From positions 744,001-808,000 of the forward strand of contig NZ_JASCRY010000001.1 of assembly GCF_030010375.1 (NCBI RefSeq): a DNA stretch of 64,000 nucleotides, written 5' to 3'. The notes beneath the pieces were generated by a model. That model saw only the letters and a list, made by a program, of their open reading frames with translations. It ran no database searches and was not told where the DNA came from. Source of the DNA: Flavobacterium yafengii. Lineage in GTDB: Bacteria > Bacteroidota > Bacteroidia > Flavobacteriales > Flavobacteriaceae. Both the position numbers and the translations under genes were made by a program. The first letter of the stretch is position 1. The number at the start of each line of letters is the position of its first letter. Below, one piece after another: positions 26,395 to 35,141 of the stretch.

Positions 26395-26937
26395 ATGAAG
26401 AAGACAAAAGAATTTTTAATACCTTTTATAGGATTAAAGCTAGGAAAACATCATTTTGAGTATCAAATAAATAATTCGTTCTTTGAAATCTTTGATTATA
26501 ATGAATATCAAGATTCAAATATCAAAGTAAATGTAGTTTTAGAGAAAAAAAGTACGCTGTTAGAATTAAGTTTTAAGCATAAAGGGCTAGTAAATGTGCC
26601 TTGTGATTTGACAAGCGAAGATTTTGACTTGCCAATTAAAGGCAAAATGAATTTAATTGTTCGTTTTGGTGAGGAATATAATAATGACAATGAAGAATTG
26701 TTGATTTTACCTCATGGGGAGTTTGAAATAGATATTGCACAATATATCTATGAAATGATAGTATTGTCAGTGCCTCTAAGACGAGTTCATCCAGGTGTTA
26801 AAGATGGAAGTTTAAAAACGGAAGCTTTGACTAAACTTAATGAACTGATAGTAAAAGAAGTAAAAAAAGAGAATAAACAAGAAGAAAATATTGACCCGCG
26901 TTGGGACAAATTAAAGCAACTATTAACGGATAAATAA
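26395..26937 (+). CDS. YceD/DUF177-family protein
   Basis: 180 residues. It sits directly before rpmF, the diagnostic position of YceD (DUF177), and has the expected core SFKHKGLVNVPCDLTSEDFDLPI (about 60-82) followed by the acidic EEYNNDNEELLILP and IDIAQYIYEMIVLSVPLRRVHPG. The C-terminus ends with DPRWDKLKQLL, the family signature. YceD has been linked to 23S rRNA/ribosome assembly in other bacteria; the classical Cys residue of the DUF177 core is partly present (one Cys). Ten bases from rpmF, so co-transcribed. Confidence 0.88.
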   Translation: MKKTKEFLIPFIGLKLGKHHFEYQINNSFFEIFDYNEYQDSNIKVNVVLEKKSTLLELSFKHKGLVNVPCDLTSEDFDLPIKGKMNLIVRFGEEYNNDNEELLILPHGEFEIDIAQYIYEMIVLSVPLRRVHPGVKDGSLKTEALTKLNELIVKEVKKENKQEENIDPRWDKLKQLLTDK

Positions 26938-26946
26938 TATAGTAAA

Positions 26947-27141
26947 ATGGCGCATCCTAAGAGAAAAATCTCCAAAACAAGAAGAGATAAAAGAAGAACA
27001 CATTACAAAGCTACTGTAGCACAGATTGCTACTTGTCCTATCACAGGAGAAGCGCATTTATACCATAGAGCTTACTGGCATGAAGGTAAAATGTATTACA
27101 GAGGGCAAGTTGTTATAGATAAATCTGTAGCTGTTGCTTAA
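26947..27141 (+). CDS. rpmF: 50S ribosomal protein L32
   Basis: 64 residues, basic, beginning [20 protein letters not shown], the standard L32 N-terminus. Only one Cys ([11 protein letters not shown]) remains of the zinc-ribbon, so this is the zinc-free form seen in Bacteroidota. Part of the yceD-rpmF unit; a terminator follows, so fabH downstream likely has a second promoter or depends on read-through. Confidence 0.96.
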   Translation: MAHPKRKISKTRRDKRRTHYKATVAQIATCPITGEAHLYHRAYWHEGKMYYRGQVVIDKSVAVA

Positions 27142-27163
27142 TACGTTTTGGTAAATGATATTC

Positions 27164-27190
27164 GAACTCTCACATCGTGAGAGTTTTTTT
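27164..27190 (+). terminator. Terminator or attenuator between rpmF and fabH
   Basis: AACTCTCAC / GTGAGAGTT hairpin with a 3-nt loop followed by TTTTT, 25 bp after the rpmF stop. Confidence 0.85.
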
Positions 27191-27313
27191 GTTGTTTATA
27201 ATTTTCATTAAATAAGAAGTTCCAAATCAATGAGAATGGAATTTTTTTTGTAATTTTCAAGTCTTTTAAAAATTTTTCAAATGGCAACATTTGACAAAAA
27301 ATAATCGCATACA

Positions 27314-28312
27314 ATGAATACAATTACAGCCGCAATAACCGCTGTTGGAGCCTATGTTCCGGACTTTGTTTTAACTAACAAAGCTCTTGAGGCCATGGTA
27401 GAGACCAATGACGAGTGGATAACCTCTCGTACAGGAATAAAAGAAAGAAGAATCCTCAAAGAAGAGGGTAAAGGAACTTCTTTTTTAGCCATAAAAGCTG
27501 CACAAGATTTATTAGCTAAAGCCAATATCGATCCTCTAGAAATAGACTTGTTGATAATGGCAACTGCAACGCCAGATATGCCAGTTGCTTCAACAGGTGT
27601 ATATGTAGCAACCGAAATAGGAGCTTTAAATGCTTTTGCATATGATTTGCAAGCAGCATGTTCCAGTTTCTTATTTGGGATGTCAACGGCAGCAGCTTAT
27701 ATAGAGTCCGGAAGATATAAGAAGGTACTCTTAATTGGTGCTGATAAAATGTCTTCTATCGTAGATTATACGGATAGATCAACTTGTATCATTTTTGGAG
27801 ACGGAGCTGGAGCAGTATTGTTTGAGCCTAATTATGAAGGATTAGGATTGCAAGACGAATACTTGCGCAGTGATGGAATCGGAAGAGATTTTTTAAAAAT
27901 TGATGCTGGTGGTTCTCTACTTCCTGCCTCTTACGAAACGGTAAGAGATAATAAACACAATATTATTCAAGACGGAAAAACGGTATTTAAATATGCTGTA
28001 ACCAATATGGCTGATTCAAGTGAATTAATTCTGAAAAGAAATAATTTGACCAATGAAGATGTAGATTGGTTAGTTCCGCATCAAGCCAACAAACGTATTA
28101 TCGATGCAACAGCAAATAGAATGAATTTAGAAGATTCTAAAGTACTGATGAATATTGAAAAATACGGAAACACAACTTCTGCGACTTTACCATTAGTCCT
28201 TAATGATTTTGAACATTTATTCAAAAAAGGAGATACGATAATTTTAGCTGCTTTTGGAGGAGGATTCACTTGGGGATCTATTTACCTAAAATGGGCATAC
28301 GATAAAAAATAA
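27314..28312 (+). CDS. fabH: 3-oxoacyl-ACP synthase III
   Basis: 332 residues with the full KASIII catalytic triad: Cys116 in LQAACSSFLFG, His256 in VPHQANKRI and Asn about 286 in EKYGNTTSA. The N-terminal VGAYVPDFVLTN and DEWITSRTGIKER are the CoA-binding/dimer region. It starts fatty-acid synthesis by condensing acetyl-CoA or a branched starter with malonyl-ACP. Clustered with accB and accC, which supply malonyl-CoA. plsX, present between rpmF and fabH in many bacteria, is absent here. Confidence 0.97.
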   Translation: MNTITAAITAVGAYVPDFVLTNKALEAMVETNDEWITSRTGIKERRILKEEGKGTSFLAIKAAQDLLAKANIDPLEIDLLIMATATPDMPVASTGVYVATEIGALNAFAYDLQAACSSFLFGMSTAAAYIESGRYKKVLLIGADKMSSIVDYTDRSTCIIFGDGAGAVLFEPNYEGLGLQDEYLRSDGIGRDFLKIDAGGSLLPASYETVRDNKHNIIQDGKTVFKYAVTNMADSSELILKRNNLTNEDVDWLVPHQANKRIIDATANRMNLEDSKVLMNIEKYGNTTSATLPLVLNDFEHLFKKGDTIILAAFGGGFTWGSIYLKWAYDKK

Positions 28313-28335
28313 ATTTAAACTAAAAACAAATAATT

Positions 28336-28815
28336 ATGGATTTAAAAGAAATTCAAAATCTAATCAAGTTTGTAGCAAATTCAGGAGTTGCAGAAGTTAA
28401 ATTAGAGATGGATGATGTGAAAATTACCATCAGAACAACTTTAGAAGGAAATGTAACTGAAACCACGTATGTTCAACAAATGCCAGCTCAAGCTACACTT
28501 CAACAAGCAGTAGCTCCGCAACAAATTGCTCCGGTTGCAGCGGCTCCAGAAGTTCCAGTAGTAGAAAATGCGCACTATATCACCATAAAATCTCCAATCA
28601 TTGGAACTTTTTATAGAAAACCATCTCCAGACAAACCAATGTTTGTTGAAGTAGGAAAAACAATTTCTAAAGGTGATGTGCTTTGTGTAATTGAAGCCAT
28701 GAAATTATTTAATGAAATTGAATCTGAAGTTTCTGGTAAAATTGTAAAAATATTAGTTGACGATATGTCACCAGTAGAATTTGACCAACCATTATTCTTA
28801 GTAGATCCATCATAA
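28336..28815 (+). CDS. accB: Biotin carboxyl carrier protein of acetyl-CoA carboxylase
   Basis: 159 residues. N-terminal helix region ([20 protein letters not shown]), a Gln/Ala/Pro-rich flexible linker (about 50-78), and a C-terminal biotinyl domain with the biotinylated Lys in [12 protein letters not shown] (about 122) and the thumb region [13 protein letters not shown]. It carries CO2 from AccC to the carboxyltransferase. 24 bp after fabH, in the same operon. Confidence 0.97.
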   Translation: MDLKEIQNLIKFVANSGVAEVKLEMDDVKITIRTTLEGNVTETTYVQQMPAQATLQQAVAPQQIAPVAAAPEVPVVENAHYITIKSPIIGTFYRKPSPDKPMFVEVGKTISKGDVLCVIEAMKLFNEIESEVSGKIVKILVDDMSPVEFDQPLFLVDPS

Positions 28816-28816
28816 G

Positions 28817-28909
28817 GAATTATAAATTATGAATTATAAATTATGAATTGGTTTTTATCATCAGTCTTAATTTTAGAAAATTCATAACTCATAACTGATA
28901 ACTCAAAAT
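28817..28909. repeat. Inverting 7-nt-period array in the accB-accC spacer
   Basis: Left half: AATTATA-AATTATG-AATTATA-AATTATG. Right half, in opposite sense: ATTCATA-ACTCATA-ACTGATA-ACTCAAA. Both halves keep 7-nt spacing and can pair imperfectly around a 28-nt centre (28851-28878). It lies in the 96-bp spacer between two genes of one enzyme complex. Confidence 0.6.
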
Positions 28910-28911
28910 AG

Positions 28912-30258
28912 ATGTTTAAAAAAATATTGATTGCCAATAGAGGGGAAATTGCGTTACGCGTAATTAGAACATGCAAGGAAATGGGTATAAAAACAGTAGC
29001 TGTTTATTCTACTGCAGATGCCGAAAGTCTACATGTAAAGTTTGCTGACGAAGCGGTTTGTATTGGGCCACCTCCAAGCAACTTGTCCTATTTAAAAATG
29101 TCAAATATTATTGCCGCTGCCGAAATTACAAATGCAGATGCAATACATCCGGGATACGGATTCCTTTCTGAAAATTCTAAATTTTCTAAAATTTGTCAAG
29201 AACATGGTATCAAATTCATTGGAGCTTCTCCAGAGATGATTGATAGAATGGGGGATAAAGCTTCCGCAAAATCGACTATGATTGAAGCAGGCGTTCCTTG
29301 TGTTCCAGGTTCGGTAGGAATTTTAGAATCGTATGACCAAGCCTTACAATTATCGAGAGATTTTGGTTATCCAGTAATGCTTAAAGCAACTGCTGGTGGT
29401 GGTGGAAAAGGAATGAGAGCTGTTTGGAAAGAAGAGGAACTGTTGAAAGCTTGGGAAGATGCACGTCAGGAATCTGCGGCAGCCTTTGGAAATGACGGAA
29501 TGTACCTTGAGAAATTAATCGAAGAGCCACGTCATATCGAGATTCAAATTGTAGGTGATTCTTATGGGAAAGCCTGTCATCTTTCTGAAAGAGATTGTTC
29601 CGTTCAAAGACGTCATCAAAAATTAACGGAAGAGACTCCATCTCCATTTATGACAGATGAGTTACGTGAAAAGATGGGTGAAGCAGCTGTAAAAGCAGCC
29701 GAATACATCAAATATGAAGGTGCTGGAACGGTAGAATTTTTGGTTGATAAACACCGTAATTTCTACTTTATGGAAATGAATACCCGTATTCAAGTAGAAC
29801 ACCCAATTACGGAGCAGGTTATTGATTATGACTTAATCCGTGAGCAAATTATGGTTGCAGCAGGAATACCTATTTCGGGTAAAAACTACTTGCCACAATT
29901 ACATGCGATCGAATGCAGAATTAATGCAGAAGATCCTTATAATGATTTCCGTCCTTCTCCAGGAAAAATTACAACATTACATATGCCGGGTGGACATGGA
30001 GTTCGTTTAGATACTCATGTGTATTCAGGGTATACTATTCCGCCAAATTACGATTCAATGATTGCAAAACTTATTACTACTGCCCAATCTCGTGAGGAAG
30101 CGATTAGTAAAATGAGAAGAGCCTTGGATGAATTTGTAATCGAAGGAATAAAAACTACCATTCCGTTTCATAGACAATTAATGGACGATCCTCGTTATAT
30201 TGCAGGAGAGTACACTACCGCATTTATGGATACTTTCAAAATGAACGATCCGGAATAA
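28912..30258 (+). CDS. accC: Biotin carboxylase subunit of acetyl-CoA carboxylase
   Basis: 448 residues of the ATP-grasp biotin carboxylase family. N-terminal [20 protein letters not shown], Gly-rich ATP loop [13 protein letters not shown] (about 160-172), HIEIQIVGD, the catalytic [13 protein letters not shown] (about 225) and [17 protein letters not shown] (about 288). It carboxylates the biotin on AccB using bicarbonate and ATP. Accompanied by accB and fabH; accA and accD lie elsewhere. Confidence 0.97.
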   Translation: MFKKILIANRGEIALRVIRTCKEMGIKTVAVYSTADAESLHVKFADEAVCIGPPPSNLSYLKMSNIIAAAEITNADAIHPGYGFLSENSKFSKICQEHGIKFIGASPEMIDRMGDKASAKSTMIEAGVPCVPGSVGILESYDQALQLSRDFGYPVMLKATAGGGGKGMRAVWKEEELLKAWEDARQESAAAFGNDGMYLEKLIEEPRHIEIQIVGDSYGKACHLSERDCSVQRRHQKLTEETPSPFMTDELREKMGEAAVKAAEYIKYEGAGTVEFLVDKHRNFYFMEMNTRIQVEHPITEQVIDYDLIREQIMVAAGIPISGKNYLPQLHAIECRINAEDPYNDFRPSPGKITTLHMPGGHGVRLDTHVYSGYTIPPNYDSMIAKLITTAQSREEAISKMRRALDEFVIEGIKTTIPFHRQLMDDPRYIAGEYTTAFMDTFKMNDPE

Positions 30259-30277
30259 AAAATACTTTTATTTAAGT

Positions 30278-30308
30278 AAAAACCTTGCAGCGATGCAAGG
30301 TTTTTTTG
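30278..30308 (+). terminator. Terminator after accC
   Basis: AAACCTTGCA / TGCAAGGTTT hairpin with a GCGA-type loop and a T7 tract. Confidence 0.88.
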
Positions 30309-30521
30309 TTTATTATATTTTGAGACTACGCGAAACTGTATAATAATTATACACTTTGCCCCAGTATCTATACATCTTTCATGTGTTTTGAATTCAGTAA
30401 ATATTTTTAAAACGTTGTTTTTAAATGCATTAACGATGTGGTGCCTTGCTTTAAATGATTGGTATAATTATTTCTTTGTCTTAAGTAACAATAACAAATA
30501 AATAATTAAAATTTAAATACT

Positions 30522-30818
30522 ATGAAAAAGTTAATCTTATCAGCAGCAATTCTATTAGGAAGTTTATCAACATTTGCAAGCACTGTTCCTGCAACTAATG
30601 AGGTTGTCAAAACAGTATCAATTCAAGAGGAATACACTGAAGTAAAATTAGAAGAGGTTCCTGAAGCAATAAAAGCGGCATTAAAAACGGCTTATCCTAG
30701 TGCTGTTCTTGACAAAGCATATGTAAATGCTACCAAAGAATATAAACTAGATGTAACCATTGGGGATAAAAAAGGAAATCTTTTTGTAGATGCAGCTGGG
30801 AAATGGATTCAAAAATAA
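30522..30818 (+). CDS. Small secreted PepSY-like protein, paralogue 1
   Basis: 98 residues. Signal peptide (KKLILSAAILLGSLSTFAS) followed by one compact domain: EVPEAIKAALKTAYPSAVLD, KAYVNATKEYKLDVTIGD and LFVDAAGKWIQK. The helix then beta-hairpin repeats ending in a D-x-x-G-x-W-I turn resemble the PepSY-like (beta-lactamase-inhibitor-like) domain of Bacteroidota. Periplasmic or extracellular. Directly followed at 30 bp by a paralogue. The function of such proteins is unknown; inhibition or metal-dependent regulation of a partner has been proposed for PepSY domains in general. Confidence 0.8.
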   Translation: MKKLILSAAILLGSLSTFASTVPATNEVVKTVSIQEEYTEVKLEEVPEAIKAALKTAYPSAVLDKAYVNATKEYKLDVTIGDKKGNLFVDAAGKWIQK

Positions 30819-30847
30819 AATTATAATAATCAATTAAAATAAATAGT

Positions 30848-31138
30848 ATGAAAAAGTTAATGATATCAGCAGCAATCGTTTTAGGGAGTTTGTCAGCATT
30901 TGCGACTACAGTTTCAAATCAGAATTTTCAAGTTCAATCCTCATTATTTCAAGAAGGATATACTGAAGTAGAAACAGTTCCAGATGCTGTCAAAAAGGCA
31001 CTGGAAACAGCACATCCAGGAGCAGTTCTTGGAAAAGCATATATAAATGCAAAGAAAGAATACAAATTAGAAATTACAGTTGGAAGCCAGAAAGCTACTG
31101 TTTATGCGGATGCCAATGGGAACTGGATAAATAAATAA
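30848..31138 (+). CDS. Small secreted PepSY-like protein, paralogue 2
   Basis: 96 residues, tandem duplicate of the preceding gene. It has the same signal peptide style (KKLMISAAIVLGSLSAFAT) and the same core (TVPDAVKKALETAHPGAVLG, KAYINAKKEYKLEITVG, VYADANGNWINK). The mature N-terminal linkers differ strongly while the domain is well conserved, suggesting an old duplication under selection. Same operon as paralogue 1, followed by a terminator, then the NtrC-type regulator. Confidence 0.8.
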   Translation: MKKLMISAAIVLGSLSAFATTVSNQNFQVQSSLFQEGYTEVETVPDAVKKALETAHPGAVLGKAYINAKKEYKLEITVGSQKATVYADANGNWINK

Positions 31139-31160
31139 TTTAGGTGAGTTTTTGTTTTTA

Positions 31161-31197
31161 AAAAGAGAGATTGTTTGTAACAGTCTCTCTTTTTTTG
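31161..31197 (+). terminator. Terminator of the PepSY-like pair
   Basis: AAAAAGAGAGA / TCTCTCTTTTT hairpin with an inner partial stem (TTGTT/AACAG) and a T7 tract. Confidence 0.85.
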
Positions 31198-31256
31198 CAT
31201 AAAATTATGAAAATACAAATTTAATAACTTTATTTTAGCCTTAAAGTTAAAACGTA

Positions 31257-32603
31257 ATGGCTAAGATTTTATTGATTGAAGATGATGTTGCCTTTTGTAA
31301 ATTATTAGAAAAATTTCTAATAAAAAAATCGTACGATGTAACGGCAGCATTTTCAGGTGCAGAAGCAAAATCCAAAATTAAGAGCAACGAATTCGATTTG
31401 GTCATTACGGATTTAAGACTTCCCGATTCTGATGGGATTGCACTTATGTCAGAAATAAAATTGACTCACCCAAATGTTCCTATAATACTAATGACAGGAT
31501 ATTCTGATGTGAGTACAGCTGTGAAAGCTATAAAAAATGGTGCTGCTGATTATATCTCCAAACCATTTAATCCTGAAGAAGTTTTATTAGTTATTACCAA
31601 TGCTTTGCAAATTTCAAATAACACGGAGTTAAATCAAACTGTCACCGCACCAAAAATTGGAAAACAAAGTGTAAAAAAAGCTACCGGCGAATTCGTTAAA
31701 GGGATTTCTAAAGCGTCCCAAAAGCTTGCCGAATACATACAATTAGTTAGTCCGACAAATATGTCGGTTTTAATTATTGGCGAAAGCGGAACTGGAAAAG
31801 AAGTCATTGCAAAAAGTATTCATCAAAATAGCTCCAGAAAAAACACTAATTTCATTGCCGTTGACTGTGGTTCCATTCCAAAAGAATTAGCAGCGAGTGA
31901 ATTTTTTGGGCATATTAAAGGATCTTTTACTGGAGCAATCCAAGATAAAATTGGTTTTTTTGAAGCGGCAAACGGGGGGACTATTTTTCTGGATGAAATA
32001 GGTAATCTGTCTTATGAGAATCAAATTCAGCTTTTGAGAGCTTTGCAGGAAAGAAAAATAAAACCCGTAGGTAGTAATAAAGAAATAGAAGTCGATATCA
32101 GAATCATTACCGCCACAAATGAAGATTTGCGTGAAGCGGTTAAAAATGGAGATTTCAGGGAAGATTTATACCATAGAATCAACGAATTCTCAATTCATTC
32201 CCCGTCATTAGTCGAGAGAAATGAAGATTTAATGATCTTTTCAGATTTTTTTCTTGAAAAGTCAAATCAGGAATTGAATAAAAATGTCATCGGATTTTCT
32301 TCTGAAGTCATGACTATTTTTCAAAACTACAGATGGCCAGGAAATCTTCGGGAACTTCAAAATTGTATTAAAAGAGCAACACTTTTATCGCAAGGAGATT
32401 TTATTGAAAAAATGGCACTTCCTATGGAGTTTTTTCAAAATGAAGACAAAAAAACAACCGATTTTTCTTTGTTTGAAAATGAGAAAGAAACCATTCTTGA
32501 GGCTTTAAATCAAACGAATAACAACAAATCTGAAGCGGCAAAATTGCTTAAAATCAACAGAAAAACATTATATAATAAATTAAATCGTTACGATATTAAT
32601 TAG
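31257..32603 (+). CDS. NtrC-family sigma-54-dependent response regulator
   Basis: 448 residues. REC domain with phospho-acceptor Asp52 (VITDLRLPDSDG) and Lys about 102 (YISKPFNPEE). AAA+ domain with Walker A GESGTGKE (about 178), the sigma-54 contact loop as GSFTGA (usual form GAFTGA), Walker B GGTIFLDEIGN and the Arg-finger region. C-terminal Fis-type HTH (NKSEAAKLLKINRKTLYNKL). It activates transcription from sigma-54 promoters; rpoN is in this window at 48.6-50.0 kb. The convergent hybrid kinase, overlapping by four bases, is the likely partner. Targets are unknown; the PepSY-like pair immediately upstream is one candidate. Confidence 0.95.
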   Translation: MAKILLIEDDVAFCKLLEKFLIKKSYDVTAAFSGAEAKSKIKSNEFDLVITDLRLPDSDGIALMSEIKLTHPNVPIILMTGYSDVSTAVKAIKNGAADYISKPFNPEEVLLVITNALQISNNTELNQTVTAPKIGKQSVKKATGEFVKGISKASQKLAEYIQLVSPTNMSVLIIGESGTGKEVIAKSIHQNSSRKNTNFIAVDCGSIPKELAASEFFGHIKGSFTGAIQDKIGFFEAANGGTIFLDEIGNLSYENQIQLLRALQERKIKPVGSNKEIEVDIRIITATNEDLREAVKNGDFREDLYHRINEFSIHSPSLVERNEDLMIFSDFFLEKSNQELNKNVIGFSSEVMTIFQNYRWPGNLRELQNCIKRATLLSQGDFIEKMALPMEFFQNEDKKTTDFSLFENEKETILEALNQTNNNKSEAAKLLKINRKTLYNKLNRYDIN

Positions 32604-35029
32604 TCTAATTCCTTTTGCAAAAGAGTAAAAAGACTGTCAATTTTATCTTTTAACTTCTCAGAATGAATTTTAATTACTGCAATTGTAAAATCGTTCAGCT
32701 CTAATTGATCTAATATGGTACTGATTTCGTTGGCTTGAATTTGCTTGAACATTGGCCCCATTTTATGGGCTATATTTTTAATCTCAATAAAATTTTCTGC
32801 TGAAACTGCCCGATTTAAATTCCCTAAATTTTCTTTGGTGCTTGTCATAAACGATTCTAAAACCTCAGTTAAAGCCTCTTTTTCATTGGGCAAAAATGAT
32901 TTCAATGCTTTTAAAGAATAGAGCTTATCAGTTTTTCTAGAATCGATTCTGTTTTTCAATCCAATAGGAATTTCGTCATTATTCAAGATTGCTTTTATAA
33001 TTTTAAGTAGTGTTTTGGGCGAATATGGTTTTCTGACAACGGTTGTAAATCCGGCTTTTCTATAATTCTCTAAATCCAAATCACTTTTTCCGGTTACCGC
33101 TATTACGGGTTGTTTTTGATAATTAGAGTCGGGTGTGTTTTGGAGTTCTTTTAAAAATGAAAAACCATCCATAACCGGCATTTGAATATCCGTAATTATG
33201 AAATCAAAAGTGTTGTTTTTGATCCAATGAAGTGCTTCGCTCGCATTGTTAAATGGAATTACATTGAAGCGATGCTGTTTTAAAACTTCTGTTGTCAATT
33301 TTAATAAACTCTCGTCATCATCAATAATTATTGCGGTAAATTCTTCTTCTGATGGATTGTTATTTGATTCTTTTTGAATCGCATCGTCAAATTGTAATGG
33401 GATTTGGATCTGAAAAATACTTCCTTTGTTCAGGTCGCTTTTTAAACTTAATTCACCACCTAAAATAGCCGTCATTTTTTTAGAGATGGTAAGTCCTAAA
33501 CCCGTTCCGCCATATTTTTTTTCAATATTTTCATCGGCTTGTGTGAATTCTTCAAAAATTAATTGTTGATTTTTTTCTTCTATTCCAATGCCGGAATCTT
33601 CAATTAGGATAATTATTGTATTCGTTTCTGAATGAACTTTGGCTTCAATTTTTATGAATCCTTTCTCCGTAAATTTGAAAGCATTTCCAATAATGTTAGA
33701 CAATATTTGTCTTAGTCGAAATGGATCTCCAATGATTCTTTTTTTAAGATTAGGATCAATTTCTATAATCAGTTCAATTTGTTTTTGCGTATAAACGGAT
33801 TGAATACTATTTCCGACTTCGTTAATGATGTCGTATAACGAAAATGGAATTTTTTCTATGGTAATTTTTCCAGCTTCAATTTGAGTAAAATCTAATAAAT
33901 CCTGTACTAATTGTGAAATGTAATCGGAGGATCCTTTGATGTTTTTAGTAAAATACAATTGTTTGGTATTTAAGTCAGAATTCCCCAGCAGTTCCGTGTA
34001 ACCAACAATAGTGCTCAATGGTGTTTTTAAGTCGTGGCTTACTGTCGAAATAAGTTGTTCTCTGCTCGTTAAGAGTTTTTTTGTTTTTGAATTTGCTACC
34101 TCCAGTTGTTTTTTATAGGATTGGGTTTTGGAGTAATCATTTAAAATAATAATCAAAAAGAACAAGGTCAGCAACAATCCAATTATTGCGGCTGTGGTAA
34201 CAATTTGGTTTGTTTTTTTTAGGGAATTTTCTCGGTCTGAATAGCTTTTGGTTGTGTTTATAATAATTTCGCGTTCGATAATATTGAGTACTTTTCTTAA
34301 TTGGTCGGATATCGAAAGTTCATTTTGCAGCAGTTTATTTTCTTCCTGATTTAATAATTGTTTCTTTTTAGCGGTTTCTTTTTTTACGTCATTCAGCAAA
34401 TTTTTGGAAGCCATTAAAATAGAATCCGAAGCTTTTTTACTTAATGTATTGGTGCTGTCATCGGGAATGTTTTGATTCAAATAAGCCACATACTTTTTAA
34501 GTACATTTCGCTGGTATTGCCCCATTTCCGAAGGGTATTTTACAAAATCTTCCAATTGAAGTTTTCGCAACGAAGACTCCATTTTTGTCAAATCATCAAT
34601 AGCGTTTTTTACAGAAGTTTCGTCTTCGGTTTTGTTTTTTATCGTTTTTAGTTGCTGTATGTTTTTAGTTTTTTTGGACAATAAATATTTAACACTATCC
34701 AATAAAGTGATTTGATAGGGAGTAGAAACCAGTAGTTTTAAAGAATCAATATCTGATTTTAAAGATGCAGTTTTGTTAATGTAATTTTTAAAATCTTCCT
34801 CTGATTCTGTTTGAATTGCGATTCGGGCTAAACTTTCCGTTTTATGCATGTTGGATAGTAAGTTGCTCACTTTCAAAATAGTGCTGCTTTCCTCAGTAAT
34901 TCTATTTTCAGTTTTAGAAAAGCTCTTATTTTCAGTATATAAAAACCAGCCTACGCTTACAAAAAGTAACGCCAGCACTAGGTAACTTATGAAAACTTTT
35001 ATCGGAATATAACTTTTTTTACTGTCCAT
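32600..35029 (-). CDS. Hybrid sensor histidine kinase with REC and HPt domains
   Basis: 809 residues. Two membrane helices (about 11-31 and 277-297) enclose a roughly 245-residue, mainly helical periplasmic sensor region. Then HisKA with His332 (STVSHDLKTPLS), HATPase with N box GNAFKFT, DSGIGI and GGTGLGL, a REC domain with Asp in FIITDIQMPVMDG, and an HPt domain with His in KNIAHKMGPM near the C-terminus. All phosphorelay residues are present, giving an internal His-Asp-His relay that could pass phosphate to the NtrC-type regulator. It is convergent with that regulator. The periplasmic domain matches no named sensor class by eye, so the signal is unknown. Confidence 0.93.
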   Translation of the reverse strand: MDSKKSYIPIKVFISYLVLALLFVSVGWFLYTENKSFSKTENRITEESSTILKVSNLLSNMHKTESLARIAIQTESEEDFKNYINKTASLKSDIDSLKLLVSTPYQITLLDSVKYLLSKKTKNIQQLKTIKNKTEDETSVKNAIDDLTKMESSLRKLQLEDFVKYPSEMGQYQRNVLKKYVAYLNQNIPDDSTNTLSKKASDSILMASKNLLNDVKKETAKKKQLLNQEENKLLQNELSISDQLRKVLNIIEREIIINTTKSYSDRENSLKKTNQIVTTAAIIGLLLTLFFLIIILNDYSKTQSYKKQLEVANSKTKKLLTSREQLISTVSHDLKTPLSTIVGYTELLGNSDLNTKQLYFTKNIKGSSDYISQLVQDLLDFTQIEAGKITIEKIPFSLYDIINEVGNSIQSVYTQKQIELIIEIDPNLKKRIIGDPFRLRQILSNIIGNAFKFTEKGFIKIEAKVHSETNTIIILIEDSGIGIEEKNQQLIFEEFTQADENIEKKYGGTGLGLTISKKMTAILGGELSLKSDLNKGSIFQIQIPLQFDDAIQKESNNNPSEEEFTAIIIDDDESLLKLTTEVLKQHRFNVIPFNNASEALHWIKNNTFDFIITDIQMPVMDGFSFLKELQNTPDSNYQKQPVIAVTGKSDLDLENYRKAGFTTVVRKPYSPKTLLKIIKAILNNDEIPIGLKNRIDSRKTDKLYSLKALKSFLPNEKEALTEVLESFMTSTKENLGNLNRAVSAENFIEIKNIAHKMGPMFKQIQANEISTILDQLELNDFTIAVIKIHSEKLKDKIDSLFTLLQKELD

Positions 35030-35094
35030 TTTTCAAAGATAAAAATTACAAAAGCGTTTAAAGTTAAGTTATTCAAAATGTTTTTGATACAAAC

Positions 35095-35124
35095 AAAAAA
35101 CCCCACTGGAATGTGAGGTTTTAT
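35095..35124 (-). terminator. Terminator of the S9 peptidase gene
   Basis: On the minus strand AAACCTCAC / GTGGGGTTT (one G-U pair) followed by T-rich sequence. Confidence 0.7.
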
Positions 35125-35141
35125 TTTCTTTAAGTTTTAGT

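Noticed and set aside
19386..28909. Short-period arrays as CRISPR arrays
   Set aside because: Period is 7-8 nt with no 20-40 nt spacers and no cas genes.
30420..30460. Sigma-54 promoter (GG-N10-GC) before the PepSY-like pair
   Set aside because: GG and GC words occur but not at the required 10-bp spacing.
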